Source: Bacillota bacterium | GTDB lineage: Bacteria; Bacillota_I; Bacilli_A; RFN20; CAG-826 | Length of the DNA stretch: 64,000 bases | Direction: 5' to 3' | Assembly (NCBI GenBank): GCA_030834445.1 | Contig: JAURFC010000003.1 | Span: forward strand, 1-64,000 | Shown: positions 41,248-51,028 of the stretch, piece after piece | Numbering within the stretch: position 1 is the first letter of the stretch | Layout: each line of letters begins with the position of its first letter | Program-made: the position numbers and the translations under genes | The notes under the pieces: model-generated | Seen by the model: the letters and a program-made list of their open reading frames with translations, nothing else | What the model was told of the DNA's origin: nothing | Databases searched by the model: none

Positions 41248-42432
41248 ATGGCAAAAGAAAAGTTTGATCGTAGTAAAGTACACGTTAACATCGGTACAAT
41301 TGGTCACGTCGACCATGGTAAGACTACGCTTACCGCCGCCATTACCACCGTTTTAGCCAAAGCGGGTGGTGCTACGGCCAAAAAATATGACGAAATCGAC
41401 GCTGCCCCTGAAGAAAAGGCACGTGGGATCACGATTAACACCTCGCATATCGAATATGCAACGGCGAATCGTCACTATGCTCACGTCGACTGCCCAGGAC
41501 ACGCTGACTATGTTAAAAACATGATCACCGGTGCTGCGCAAATGGACGGTGCCATCTTAGTCGTTGCTGCCAACGACGGTGTCATGGCCCAAACCAAAGA
41601 ACACATCCTTCTTGCCCGTCAAGTCGGTGTTCCCTTCATCGTTGTCTTCTTAAACAAAGTTGACCTCGTCGATGATGCTGAACTTGTTGACCTCGTCGAA
41701 ATGGACGTACGTGATACCTTAAGCAAATACGGTTTCCCAGGCGATGACTTACCGGTTATCCGTGGTTCGGCTGTCAAAGCGCTTAACGGTGACGCTGCAG
41801 AACAAGAAAACATTCTTAAACTCATGGCCGCGGTGGACAGCTATGTTCCGAACCCAACCCGTGAAACCGATAAGCCTGTGCTTATCCCAGTCGAAGACGT
41901 CCTTACCATTACCGGTCGTGGTACCGTTGTGACGGGCCGTGTCGAACGTGGGACATTAAAACTCAACGATGAAGTTGAAATCGTCGGGATCCGTGATACG
42001 CAAAAATCCGTTGTTACCGGAATCGAAATGTTCCGTAAACTTCTGGATGAAGCCCAAGCAGGGGATAACGTCGGGGTGCTTCTCCGTGGGGTTGTTCGTG
42101 AACAAGTGGAACGTGGTCAAGTCTTAGCCAAACCTGGTTCGGTTACGCCTCACACCAAGTTCTCTGCGACTGCCTATATTTTAACCAAAGAAGAAGGTGG
42201 CCGTCATACGTCGTTCTTATCCAACTATCGTCCTCAATTCTACTTCCGTACGACGGACATCACCGGTGTCATCGAATTACCAGCGGATGTGAAGATGGTT
42301 ATGCCAGGTGATAACGTGACGTTTAACGTGGAACTTATCCACCCTGTCGCCATTGAAAAAGGAACAAAGTTCTCGATTCGTGAAGGTGGTCGTACCGTGG
42401 GTGCGGGTACCGTCAACGAAATCATTAAATAA
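41248..42432 (+). CDS. tuf: Elongation factor Tu
   Basis: [59 protein letters not shown]. Confidence 0.99.
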   Translation: MAKEKFDRSKVHVNIGTIGHVDHGKTTLTAAITTVLAKAGGATAKKYDEIDAAPEEKARGITINTSHIEYATANRHYAHVDCPGHADYVKNMITGAAQMDGAILVVAANDGVMAQTKEHILLARQVGVPFIVVFLNKVDLVDDAELVDLVEMDVRDTLSKYGFPGDDLPVIRGSAVKALNGDAAEQENILKLMAAVDSYVPNPTRETDKPVLIPVEDVLTITGRGTVVTGRVERGTLKLNDEVEIVGIRDTQKSVVTGIEMFRKLLDEAQAGDNVGVLLRGVVREQVERGQVLAKPGSVTPHTKFSATAYILTKEEGGRHTSFLSNYRPQFYFRTTDITGVIELPADVKMVMPGDNVTFNVELIHPVAIEKGTKFSIREGGRTVGAGTVNEIIK

Positions 42433-42452
42433 GGTTCGCAAAACAAAAAATA

Positions 42453-42480
42453 AAAAGACCGATTCGTCGGTCTTTTTTTT
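42453..42480 (+). terminator. Terminator after tuf
   Basis: AAAGACCGA-TTCG-TCGGTCTTTTTTTT. Confidence 0.92.
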
Positions 42481-42481
42481 A

Positions 42482-42510
42482 TTGAATAATCAATCATAAA
42501 TCGCGATAAT
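42482..42510 (+). promoter_or_regulatory. Sigma-A promoter of the RDD gene, predicted leaderless
   Basis: TTGAAT - 17 nt - GATAAT - 6 nt - ATG. Confidence 0.65.
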
Positions 42511-42516
42511 AAAACT

Positions 42517-43449
42517 ATGGAACAAAATCAATTCGCCGTGAATGGCAACTTACTCAAACGCTCGGGGGCTGCGATCCTCGATTTTATCGTTTTTACGCTC
42601 GTTAGTTTATTTCTTATTTCCAGTGCCATTGGCCCTTTTTATGATAGCCAATATGATACATCCTCCCTTTCTGAGCAATTTACCACGTATCAAACTGCAA
42701 GCTATTTGTATGCCGAAGATGAATCCTCAGGCCAAGTTCTTTTTGTAGCCAACGAAGCGATACCGGATGCGATTTATCAATACTATTCTGAATTTAAAAA
42801 TGGCAAAGTATATTTAGAAGAAACCGAACCGTTTATCTTTAGTGATACGTGGTATAACGAAACGATTTTAAAGATCAATGAGGAAGGAACGTTCTTTGAA
42901 CTTATCGAAGGTGACACCACCGTTCGCGCCGTCGAACGCAGTAATCTTTCAGAAGATGAGCAAGGACTTCTTGCCACGTTTTACACCAACGCCTTCAATG
43001 ATGCCCTTGCCGATTTAGCGACCTATGAACCGTATGTCACCTTAGCCCAACAAATCAATCAATTCTTTTTAGAAATTCTTGCGATTGCTGCTTCCATCAG
43101 CCTCCTTATTTTTTATTTCTTGATTCCTTTACTTTTGAAAGAAGGACGCACCCTTGGAAAACTTGCTCTTGGTTTAAGTGTGGTCAATAAAGATGGCTAT
43201 TACTTAGCCTGGTGGCAGCACTTACTTCGTTTTATGGCTTTTACCGCTACACTCGTGCTGGGTATTTATACGATCCTTGGTTCCATTCTTATTTCCTATA
43301 CGTTTATGATCTTTACCAAAAATTATCGTTCCCTACATGACTTTGTTGCGTTGACCCGCGTGGTTGATCGTAAACAATCACTCCTCTTCCATCGGGAAGA
43401 ACAATTATTGGATTACAAAGCGAGTTTAGACACTTCAACCACGTCCTAA
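42517..43449 (+). CDS. RDD-family membrane protein with large extracytoplasmic insertion
   Basis: LLKRSGAAILDFIVFTLVS; KEGRTLGKLALGLSVVNKDG; LLRFMAF. Confidence 0.82.
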   Translation: MEQNQFAVNGNLLKRSGAAILDFIVFTLVSLFLISSAIGPFYDSQYDTSSLSEQFTTYQTASYLYAEDESSGQVLFVANEAIPDAIYQYYSEFKNGKVYLEETEPFIFSDTWYNETILKINEEGTFFELIEGDTTVRAVERSNLSEDEQGLLATFYTNAFNDALADLATYEPYVTLAQQINQFFLEILAIAASISLLIFYFLIPLLLKEGRTLGKLALGLSVVNKDGYYLAWWQHLLRFMAFTATLVLGIYTILGSILISYTFMIFTKNYRSLHDFVALTRVVDRKQSLLFHREEQLLDYKASLDTSTTS

Positions 43450-43488
43450 TTTTTCTTGGGGTCGTTGGGTATGAAATCGTGGAAGTAA

Positions 43489-43497
43489 TGCTACAAT
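43489..43497 (+). promoter_or_regulatory. Extended -10 promoter of the ABC transporter operon
   Basis: TG-C-TACAAT. Confidence 0.5.
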
Positions 43498-43537
43498 GAA
43501 ATGTTGCCGAATAAGGCATGTTTAGAGGAGGCCGTTC

Positions 43538-44638
43538 ATGGAAGTTCGCTTAAAACAACTCACAAAAATCTTTACCTCAAAGAAGGCAGAACCTGTCTAC
43601 GCGGTGAAAGAAATGGACTTGGCAATTCCTTCGGGAAAACTCGTCGGGTTACTAGGACCTTCAGGATGTGGTAAATCCACAACCTTGTATATGATTGCCG
43701 GACTCCATCGTCCGAATGAAGGGCGCATTTTCTTTGGCGATAGTGATGTCACCGATATTCCTCCAGAAAATCGTGGTATTGGCCTCGTTTTCCAAAACTA
43801 TGCGTTATATCCTCATTTTTCCGTTCGTCAAAACATCATGTTTCCCTTAGAAAACGTGAAGGATTACGAAGACCCTAAAACCGGTGAACGTCGTAAATAC
43901 ACAAAAGCGGAAATGGAAGCGATTGTATTTAAAACCGCAAAGCTCGTGGACATTGAAATGTTACTTGACCGAAAACCGAAACAACTCTCCGGGGGTCAAC
44001 AACAACGTGTGGCCATTGCCCGTGCCCTTGCCAAATCACCACGTGTATTACTTTTGGATGAACCGTTATCCAATTTAGATGCACGTTTACGTTTACAAAC
44101 CCGAGAAGAAATTAAACGTATCCAACGCGAAACAGGAGTTACTACCATCTTCGTCACCCACGACCAAGAAGAAGCGATGTCGATTTCTGATTTTATTGTC
44201 GTCATGGACCATGGGGTTGTTCAACAAGTCGATGAACCGCAAAAAGTTTATGACAATCCGGTGAATTTATTCGTCGCCAAGTTTTTAGGATCACCCGCGA
44301 TTAATATCGTCGATGGTGAGATCAAAGCAGGCGTGCTTTATTTACAAGGTAAAGCCTTTGATCAAGGGTATGCTCACGAGGGTTCCGTTAAAGTTGGGAT
44401 TCGTCCTGAACACTTTACGATTGATAAAAAACTTCCTCATCAAATGGATGTGTCGGTGAGCTTTGTCGAGCACATTGGCCGTGATATTTCCTTTGTCGGT
44501 AAAATGAAAGATTCCACGAATAATTTACGGATCATCGTTTCCAGTGAACTGCGTGATTACGCAAAAGAAGAAACGGTGAGCTTTGGGATTAAACGATTTT
44601 TTGTCTTTGATGCCGCCACCGGGGCGAGGTTGAAATAA
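43538..44638 (+). CDS. ABC transporter ATP-binding protein, UgpC/MsmK-like (CUT1)
   Basis: LLGPSGCGKSTTLYMIAGL; LSGGQQQRVAIARALAKSPRVLLLDEPLSNLDARLR; C-terminal regulatory domain (VGIRPEHF). Confidence 0.95.
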   Translation: MEVRLKQLTKIFTSKKAEPVYAVKEMDLAIPSGKLVGLLGPSGCGKSTTLYMIAGLHRPNEGRIFFGDSDVTDIPPENRGIGLVFQNYALYPHFSVRQNIMFPLENVKDYEDPKTGERRKYTKAEMEAIVFKTAKLVDIEMLLDRKPKQLSGGQQQRVAIARALAKSPRVLLLDEPLSNLDARLRLQTREEIKRIQRETGVTTIFVTHDQEEAMSISDFIVVMDHGVVQQVDEPQKVYDNPVNLFVAKFLGSPAINIVDGEIKAGVLYLQGKAFDQGYAHEGSVKVGIRPEHFTIDKKLPHQMDVSVSFVEHIGRDISFVGKMKDSTNNLRIIVSSELRDYAKEETVSFGIKRFFVFDAATGARLK

Positions 44639-45585
44639 TGTTAGAACACAAACGGGACGGTTGGAAAGCAACAATTGCCTTACTTCCTGCCTTTTTACTG
44701 TTAACGATTTTTATTCTCTTCCCTATTCTCAATACCGTCTTACTTTCCTTTATGGATAACTTTGCCTGGGCTCCCGGCGCAGGGTTGTGGCTTTTTGGTA
44801 ATACCTTTGATTTATTCCCATCCCTTGGGAATTACATGGCGGTGTTATCCGATCCCACCTTTATTGATGCCTTGTGGAATACGATTCTTCTTGTCATCAT
44901 TTCTGTGCCTTTATCGATTATTGTGAGTTTACTCATTGCCGTGGCGCTGTATAACATCAAAGCATTAAAAAGTTTTTTCCAAACGATCTTTTTCTTACCT
45001 TATGTTACCAACGGGATTGCCTTAGGAATGGTGTTTAACGTCATTTTTTCCAAATATGATACGGGGTTAATGAATCAATTCTTAATTTCGTTAGGGTTGA
45101 TTTCCGCCGATAATCCCATTAACTGGGTCGGGGCTGATGGGGCCACTAAACTCGCGATGGCGGTCGTTTTAATCGTTTATTTCTTATGGAATGGCCTTGC
45201 CTTTAAGATTCTAGTCTTTATGTCGGGGCTCGCGAGTATTGATAAACAATATTACGATGCCGCGCGTATCGATGGGGCGGACCGGAAAACGATTTTTAAC
45301 CGGATTACCGTTCCCTTACTGTCACCCCAGATTTTATACATTACCATTACAAGCTTTATTGGCGCGTTTAAAGTGTATTCCTCCGTCATTAGTATTTTTG
45401 GTCGCGGTCCCTTTAACTTTGGTGGTTCCACTGGTTTAACCTGGGTCACGGTCGTGGGGTATGTGTACCGCGACATGCGGACGGATACCGGACGGGCAGC
45501 GGCAGGTTCCATTATCTTACTTCTCATCATTTTGGTCATTACCGCGGTGCAATTTGCGATTAGCAAAAAGCGCATTCATTATTAG
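44638..45585 (+). CDS. CUT1 ABC transporter permease 1
   Basis: Multi-TM; YYDAARIDGADRKTIFNRITVPLLSPQILY EAA-loop motif; TAATG overlap with preceding gene. Confidence 0.92.
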   Translation: MLEHKRDGWKATIALLPAFLLLTIFILFPILNTVLLSFMDNFAWAPGAGLWLFGNTFDLFPSLGNYMAVLSDPTFIDALWNTILLVIISVPLSIIVSLLIAVALYNIKALKSFFQTIFFLPYVTNGIALGMVFNVIFSKYDTGLMNQFLISLGLISADNPINWVGADGATKLAMAVVLIVYFLWNGLAFKILVFMSGLASIDKQYYDAARIDGADRKTIFNRITVPLLSPQILYITITSFIGAFKVYSSVISIFGRGPFNFGGSTGLTWVTVVGYVYRDMRTDTGRAAAGSIILLLIILVITAVQFAISKKRIHY

Positions 45586-45597
45586 AAAGGAGCACGC

Positions 45598-46497
45598 ATG
45601 GAACGCGAATTATATTTTGCCTCTCCGGAAGAACTCAAACGCTATAAGCGTAAGCAACTCCTTTCCAATATATTCCTTTACACGTTTTTATCCCTTATTG
45701 CTGCCTTTATTCTCATTCCGTTTTATTGGATGATTATTACCGCTTTTAAATCCAACGCCTTACTTGAACTTGAACAAACAACGGGGGTCTTTTATTTCTT
45801 TCCTCCAGAAATTACGTTTGCCAACTTTGTACGCGTCTTTGGAGCGGCGAGTGATGTCAATTTTGGTCGATATTATCTTAATACGATCATCGTCGCACTT
45901 TCGACGATGGCGATGACGGTGGTGACCACCATCCTAGCTTCGTTTGCCTTCGCGCGTCTTAATTTCCGTCTAAAAGAACCGTTATTTACGATCATGATTG
46001 CCACGATGATGATTCCTGGGGAAATGATGGTTATTACTAACTTCCAAACGATTTCAATTCTTGAATGGCGCGATACGTTCCAAGCTCTAATTTTACCGTT
46101 TGGGATTTCCGTGTTTTATATTTTCTTTTTACGGCAAACATTCCAACAAATTCCCAATGAACTTTATCTTGCGGCCAAGGTCGACGGCTATGGGGATTTC
46201 CAATACTTATGGAAAGTCATGATTCCGATGGCGATGCCGACGATTGTGACGATTATTATTTTGGATATGATGGGAACGTGGAATGCTTATATTTGGCCTC
46301 AACTGGTGACAGAAACCGATGAAATGCTCATGGTCAGTAATGGGTTAATGAGTATTTTTCAATCCTCGGAGTTTGCCAACTGGAATAACATCAAATTGGC
46401 TGCGAGTGTGGTCGTTACCACCCCGTTACTTGTGATTTTTATGCTCTTTAAAAACTACATCATGAGGGGGGTCAGTCGCAGCGGGATTAAAGGTTAG
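45598..46497 (+). CDS. CUT1 ABC transporter permease 2
   Basis: ELYLAAKVDGYGDFQYLWKVMIPMAMPTIVTI EAA-loop motif. Confidence 0.92.
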   Translation: MERELYFASPEELKRYKRKQLLSNIFLYTFLSLIAAFILIPFYWMIITAFKSNALLELEQTTGVFYFFPPEITFANFVRVFGAASDVNFGRYYLNTIIVALSTMAMTVVTTILASFAFARLNFRLKEPLFTIMIATMMIPGEMMVITNFQTISILEWRDTFQALILPFGISVFYIFFLRQTFQQIPNELYLAAKVDGYGDFQYLWKVMIPMAMPTIVTIIILDMMGTWNAYIWPQLVTETDEMLMVSNGLMSIFQSSEFANWNNIKLAASVVVTTPLLVIFMLFKNYIMRGVSRSGIKG

Positions 46498-46557
46498 AAG
46501 TCTTTTTGAGTCTATGGCATAATAAAGATGGAAAAACCATCGAAGGAGAACATAATT

Positions 46558-48144
46558 ATGGCAAAACAACAACATGCATGGGTGGCGCTCGTCGGTACCT
46601 TCACTATGGCACTTGCAGGATGCTCCAACGCCGCAACCTATGAAGTGCAATTACCGGAAGTCATCGAACTCGAATCCCTTGAAAAATACACAGAAGCCAA
46701 TCCGATTGAAATTAATTTCTGGACCGGATTTGGGGCAGCTGTTTCCCAATCCATTGATGCGGGAATTACCCAATTCCAATCGTTATATCCCAATATCAAA
46801 ATCACCCACACCTCCAAAGGAGGTTATGATAACTTACTGAAAGCTATTAACCTTTCGGTCACCTCCCGTAGTTATCCCCAAGTAGCGGTTGGTTACCCTG
46901 ATCACTTCGCCAACTATATTCGTTCCTCGATTCAACTGGCGCTTGATCCTTTTATCGAATCGGAAGAATATGGTTTAGATGTGTCTGACTTTGTCGCGGA
47001 CTACATGCCCGAAAACCGTTCGTACCAATTTGATGAACAAGGCAATCCGTATACGTTAGGGCTTCCTTTTAATAAATCCACCGAAGTCATGGTCGCCAAC
47101 CAAACGTTCTTTAACTTTATGGCGTCCTTAGATGAAACGATTGTGATTCCACAAACCTGGGCAGAGGTCCGTGCGAGCGGGACAAAAATTTTAGATGAAA
47201 TGAAAACGACGCTTGATATGGATGGCGATGCCGGTATTTTTGGTAAAAAAGTGTATTACTCTTCTGTCAATGCCGATTATCGTGTTTATAAAGATGGGGT
47301 GACCGCCCCAAGCGGTTATGCCTTAGTGCTTGATTTCTCCGCGGTCTTAGAAGAAGAATTCCGTCCGTTCTCGTATGACTCCATGGCCAACTTCTTTATT
47401 ACTGCCACCCGTCAATGGGGACAAACCTACACGGAAATGGGTGAAGACATTACCCAAGGGTATATTCGCTTCAATAATGGCGAAGTGGCCACCATGCTTG
47501 ATTTCTTTAAAGAACTACATGATGATCACATCTTAGCCATTCCGATTTCATTTGGTGAAACCAGCTATAACTCCGCACCATTCCGCGGGAATAAATCCGT
47601 CTTAACGATTTCTTCCTCCGCTGGGGTGTTTAATAACGTCCCTTCTGCCGGTGCTTTCCAAGTCACGATTCATCCGATTCCTTATGAAAATGCGAGCCGT
47701 AAATATGTCATCTCCCAAGGGACGAACATGGCATTATTCACCAACCGTGATCCCGATAAAGTGTTAGCCGCCTGGTTATTTATGCGTTATATGACAACCA
47801 ACCCAGGGAACACGCAATTTGCGGTTGGCGCGGGTTATTACCCCGCGACAGAAAGCGGACTCAACTCCACCTTCTATCAAGGCTACTTAGGCTCCACCAA
47901 TGTTAACGCCAGCGATAAATCCAAAATTGATTCCGCGATTGTTAACGCCAATGAATATGGTAATGCCGAAAAAGGCTGGATTAAATTCGTGGATCCAGGC
48001 TTTGTCGGGAGTAGCGATATTCGTGAACAAATCGATACGATTTTCCCCATACTTTTCTATGGAAAAGACGGAGAAATGTTAACCGCTCAAGAAGTTTTAG
48101 ACTTTGTGCAATCGAATTTAAGCCGTTACGTTGAGGCGGAATAA
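46558..48144 (+). CDS. ABC transporter substrate-binding lipoprotein (family 1 type)
   Basis: Lipobox LAGC; EINFWTGFGAAVSQSIDAGITQFQSLYPNIKITHTSKGGYDNLLKAI; AAWLFMRYMTTNPGNTQFAVGAGYYPATESG. Confidence 0.9.
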   Translation: MAKQQHAWVALVGTFTMALAGCSNAATYEVQLPEVIELESLEKYTEANPIEINFWTGFGAAVSQSIDAGITQFQSLYPNIKITHTSKGGYDNLLKAINLSVTSRSYPQVAVGYPDHFANYIRSSIQLALDPFIESEEYGLDVSDFVADYMPENRSYQFDEQGNPYTLGLPFNKSTEVMVANQTFFNFMASLDETIVIPQTWAEVRASGTKILDEMKTTLDMDGDAGIFGKKVYYSSVNADYRVYKDGVTAPSGYALVLDFSAVLEEEFRPFSYDSMANFFITATRQWGQTYTEMGEDITQGYIRFNNGEVATMLDFFKELHDDHILAIPISFGETSYNSAPFRGNKSVLTISSSAGVFNNVPSAGAFQVTIHPIPYENASRKYVISQGTNMALFTNRDPDKVLAAWLFMRYMTTNPGNTQFAVGAGYYPATESGLNSTFYQGYLGSTNVNASDKSKIDSAIVNANEYGNAEKGWIKFVDPGFVGSSDIREQIDTIFPILFYGKDGEMLTAQEVLDFVQSNLSRYVEAE

Positions 48145-49583
48145 TGAAACGTTCTTGGCTTCTGACGCTTTTTACCGCCCTTCTGCTTGCCGCATGTGGC
48201 GAAACAAGTTCAAGCACACTCCCCTCATTAACCCCCAATGATTTAAACACCGCGCAAACGGATGCGTTAAAGTTAACGTTACCGTATGCGGGCAAAGACT
48301 TTATCCGCGATGGGATTGGCGAAGTTACCTTACGCAGTACCACCGATGGCGATACCGCCCGCTTTAATGTTGGCAATCAAAATGTCGCCGTACGTTTTTT
48401 AGGCATTAATACCCCTGAATCCACCGGCAAAATTCAACCATGGGGGAACGCTGCCAGTGCCTTTACCAAAGAAAAATTATTGACCGCAACCAAGATTGTC
48501 CTTGTCAATGATGTCGATGTCTTTGGATTAACGGATTCCGCAGGATCTCGCTATTTAGGATTTGTGTGGTATCAACCTCCCACCGGGGGCGATTTACGCT
48601 TACTGAATTTAGAAATCGTTGAACAAGCGTATTCGGAAGCATTATTATTTGAAGATTCCTCGATTACCCCCTACAAAGATGCCTTTTTAGCGGCAGGAGA
48701 ATATGCGGCCCGCACCGGCGCTCGAATTTATGGGTTCCGCAATGATCCTTCCTTTGATTATTCCGATACCGTTTATGATGTGAGCATTCGCTTTGTTCGT
48801 AAAGCTTTTGGAACCACCTTACCGCTCGAAGACAAGTTTGGTGAAAAAGTACTCGATAATGACGGCAATGAAATCCCCTTTACGCTTACCAACTCGACGA
48901 AATTACGCTTTCAAGTGGTTGTCGTGGCCACGATTGGCTCTAACGCCATTCTTCGCGATGTCTTCCATCCTGATAGCAATGGCAACTATGCTTCAATTTT
49001 TGTATTTACTCAATATAATGATCTTCCCTTTAGTCAACCCGGGGATGTCATTCAACTGTACGCGAAAGCGACGACGTTTAATGAGAATGTCCAACTCACC
49101 GATCCAATCATGCAAACGTTCCATCCGTTTTATCCAATTTCTCTCATTACGCGTCCAGGAAATGCGGATTATGACGAAGTGCTTGCCACGAACGGCATGA
49201 ACGGGGATTATGAACCGTTTGATTTAACGAATATTACCGTGGAATTCCCAAATTCCTTTGCCCCTTATAACGGGTTCTTTGTTCGAACACGCATTACCAT
49301 TCGTGCCCGCCCGATAAACCCCGATGATGATTTAAGTGGGGATGTCACCGTGGGTGAATTTCACCGGAAAGACGCTAATAACAATATGACACTTTACAGT
49401 TATTACTATGGTACAGAAGTGTCCTTTAACTTGCGCGTGGATGGTCGGATGTTCCCCTATGTCTCAGAAACCCAATTCGAACTCGGCCAATCGTATGAAG
49501 TGAGTGGCTATGTTGCCCCTTACTTTGATAACTATCAATTACAGTTACACAATGGGGTGCAAATCACCCCCATCAATTCTTAA
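48144..49583 (+). CDS. Thermonuclease (SNase)-domain lipoprotein with ~250-aa C-terminal region
   Basis: Lipobox LLAAC; DGDTARFNVGNQNVAVRFLGINTPEST; TKIVLVNDVDVFGLTDSAGSRYLGFVWY (SNase motifs). Confidence 0.88.
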   Translation: MKRSWLLTLFTALLLAACGETSSSTLPSLTPNDLNTAQTDALKLTLPYAGKDFIRDGIGEVTLRSTTDGDTARFNVGNQNVAVRFLGINTPESTGKIQPWGNAASAFTKEKLLTATKIVLVNDVDVFGLTDSAGSRYLGFVWYQPPTGGDLRLLNLEIVEQAYSEALLFEDSSITPYKDAFLAAGEYAARTGARIYGFRNDPSFDYSDTVYDVSIRFVRKAFGTTLPLEDKFGEKVLDNDGNEIPFTLTNSTKLRFQVVVVATIGSNAILRDVFHPDSNGNYASIFVFTQYNDLPFSQPGDVIQLYAKATTFNENVQLTDPIMQTFHPFYPISLITRPGNADYDEVLATNGMNGDYEPFDLTNITVEFPNSFAPYNGFFVRTRITIRARPINPDDDLSGDVTVGEFHRKDANNNMTLYSYYYGTEVSFNLRVDGRMFPYVSETQFELGQSYEVSGYVAPYFDNYQLQLHNGVQITPINS

Positions 49584-49595
49584 GGAGGATTGGAT

Positions 49596-50804
49596 ATGGC
49601 TAAAAAAACCTGGTTCATCGCGTCGTTTCTTGGTACCCTTGTCTTAAGTGCCTGTGGCTCAACCGATGCCTATGCGGCTCTACTAGACGCCACGATTGAT
49701 GCCACCCCTACGGTCGCTGTCAAAAGTGATGGTCAAACCCTGGAACAAGATATTCGCCAAGTGGTGAAAGGTAATTTGACGCTCATTCGTGAAATGATTA
49801 CCTTTGATGAGGATGCGGATTATGAAGTGACCTTAGACTGGTCGATTAACGAAGCATCGTCTGCTTATTTTATTTTCAAAGAAGCTACGCTTGTTACCAA
49901 TCCTGAAGCCACTGTTGAAAATCAAATTTCCATTTCGATTTACACCTTATCGATCTTACAACCTGCCTTTGGTGAACCTAGCATTGAAGCAACGCTCACC
50001 TTAGTGGCTTCGATGGATGCCAATAATAAAACGTATACGACGAGCCGTGAATTTTTATTAACAGTCGAAGCCGAAGAAGTGGATTCTTCCACGATCCCCT
50101 TAATTCCTTTATCCACCAACTTTACACGCAATAACGATGAAGCCTTAACCTATGTCGATGAAACCTTACAAAATGCCCCGCGATCAACGCGTAATGCGGC
50201 CATCGTTCGCGTCCGTGGTTTTGTCTCTGGGATCATGACGGACTGGAATACCGCCTTTATTACCTCTGGGGAATACGGTATGGCACTTTATCGCCCGGAT
50301 ATCGAGTGGCGTGATAGCTTTGCTATTGGTGATTTCATTGAAGTGACCGGCGACGCAGCGACCTTTGGAGGCTCTCGCCAAATTTCTTGGATTACCAACA
50401 TTAAACTGGCACCGGCAACCGATCCTGAAATTGTCATCCGTCAACTCACCGCAAGTCAATTTTCTTCCACCTCCGTGGCCAACAACGCGCAACGTTACCG
50501 CGATGGTTCGATGGTGCGTCTCGCCAATTTACAATTTGAAGTGATTACCGCGGGTGAATTACCGATTGGTGCTGCCAATCACTTAGCCATTCGCATGAAA
50601 GTCATCGACGGTGACAATGCCTACACGGTTAACATGTATATGAACTATCACGTGGGACAAGCCAAGCGTCAAGCGATGTATGATATTTTCTCACAAGCGA
50701 CATTGGGGAGTGATACGTATGTCACTTATGAAGGCATCATGGGGTGGAACTTTGGGCCACAACTACTTCCCTTAGAAGTGGATGACTTTATCTTACAAGC
50801 CTAA
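49596..50804 (+). CDS. Lipoprotein with Ig-like N-terminal region and OB-fold-like C-terminal region
   Basis: Lipobox LVLSAC; RVRGFVSGIMTDWNTAFITSGEYGMALYRPDIEWRDSFAIGDFIEVTGDAATFGGSRQIS (OB-like). Confidence 0.65.
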   Translation: MAKKTWFIASFLGTLVLSACGSTDAYAALLDATIDATPTVAVKSDGQTLEQDIRQVVKGNLTLIREMITFDEDADYEVTLDWSINEASSAYFIFKEATLVTNPEATVENQISISIYTLSILQPAFGEPSIEATLTLVASMDANNKTYTTSREFLLTVEAEEVDSSTIPLIPLSTNFTRNNDEALTYVDETLQNAPRSTRNAAIVRVRGFVSGIMTDWNTAFITSGEYGMALYRPDIEWRDSFAIGDFIEVTGDAATFGGSRQISWITNIKLAPATDPEIVIRQLTASQFSSTSVANNAQRYRDGSMVRLANLQFEVITAGELPIGAANHLAIRMKVIDGDNAYTVNMYMNYHVGQAKRQAMYDIFSQATLGSDTYVTYEGIMGWNFGPQLLPLEVDDFILQA

Positions 50805-50814
50805 GTTGATTTCC

Positions 50815-50843
50815 AAAGGAATCCGCGTCTCGGATTCCTTTTT
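50815..50843 (+). terminator. Terminator after the ABC/nuclease operon
   Basis: AAAGGAATCCG-CGTCT-CGGATTCCTTTTT. Confidence 0.9.
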
Positions 50844-50849
50844 CTTTGT

Positions 50850-50878
50850 TTGAATTGAAGGGGCGTTTCGTGTAAGAT
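50850..50878 (+). promoter_or_regulatory. tRNA-Lys promoter
   Basis: TTGAAT - 17 nt - TAAGAT, 11 nt before tRNA. Confidence 0.65.
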
Positions 50879-50889
50879 AAATGAGCGAT

Positions 50890-50965
<76 letters not shown>

Positions 50966-50976
50966 AGAAACTAATG

Positions 50977-51002
50977 ACATCTTCTTCGGAAGATGTTTTT
51001 TT
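50977..51002 (+). terminator. Terminator after tRNA-Lys
   Basis: ACATCTTC-TTCG-GAAGATGTTTTTTTT. Confidence 0.9.
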
Positions 51003-51028
51003 TCAAAAAAATGTTTAAAATAAAAGGG

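Noticed and set aside
41560-41620. EF-Tu [10 protein letters not shown] in place of DGPMPQTREH
   Set aside because: Similar substitutions appear plausible in Gram-positive EF-Tu; not strong enough to claim altered antibiotic response.
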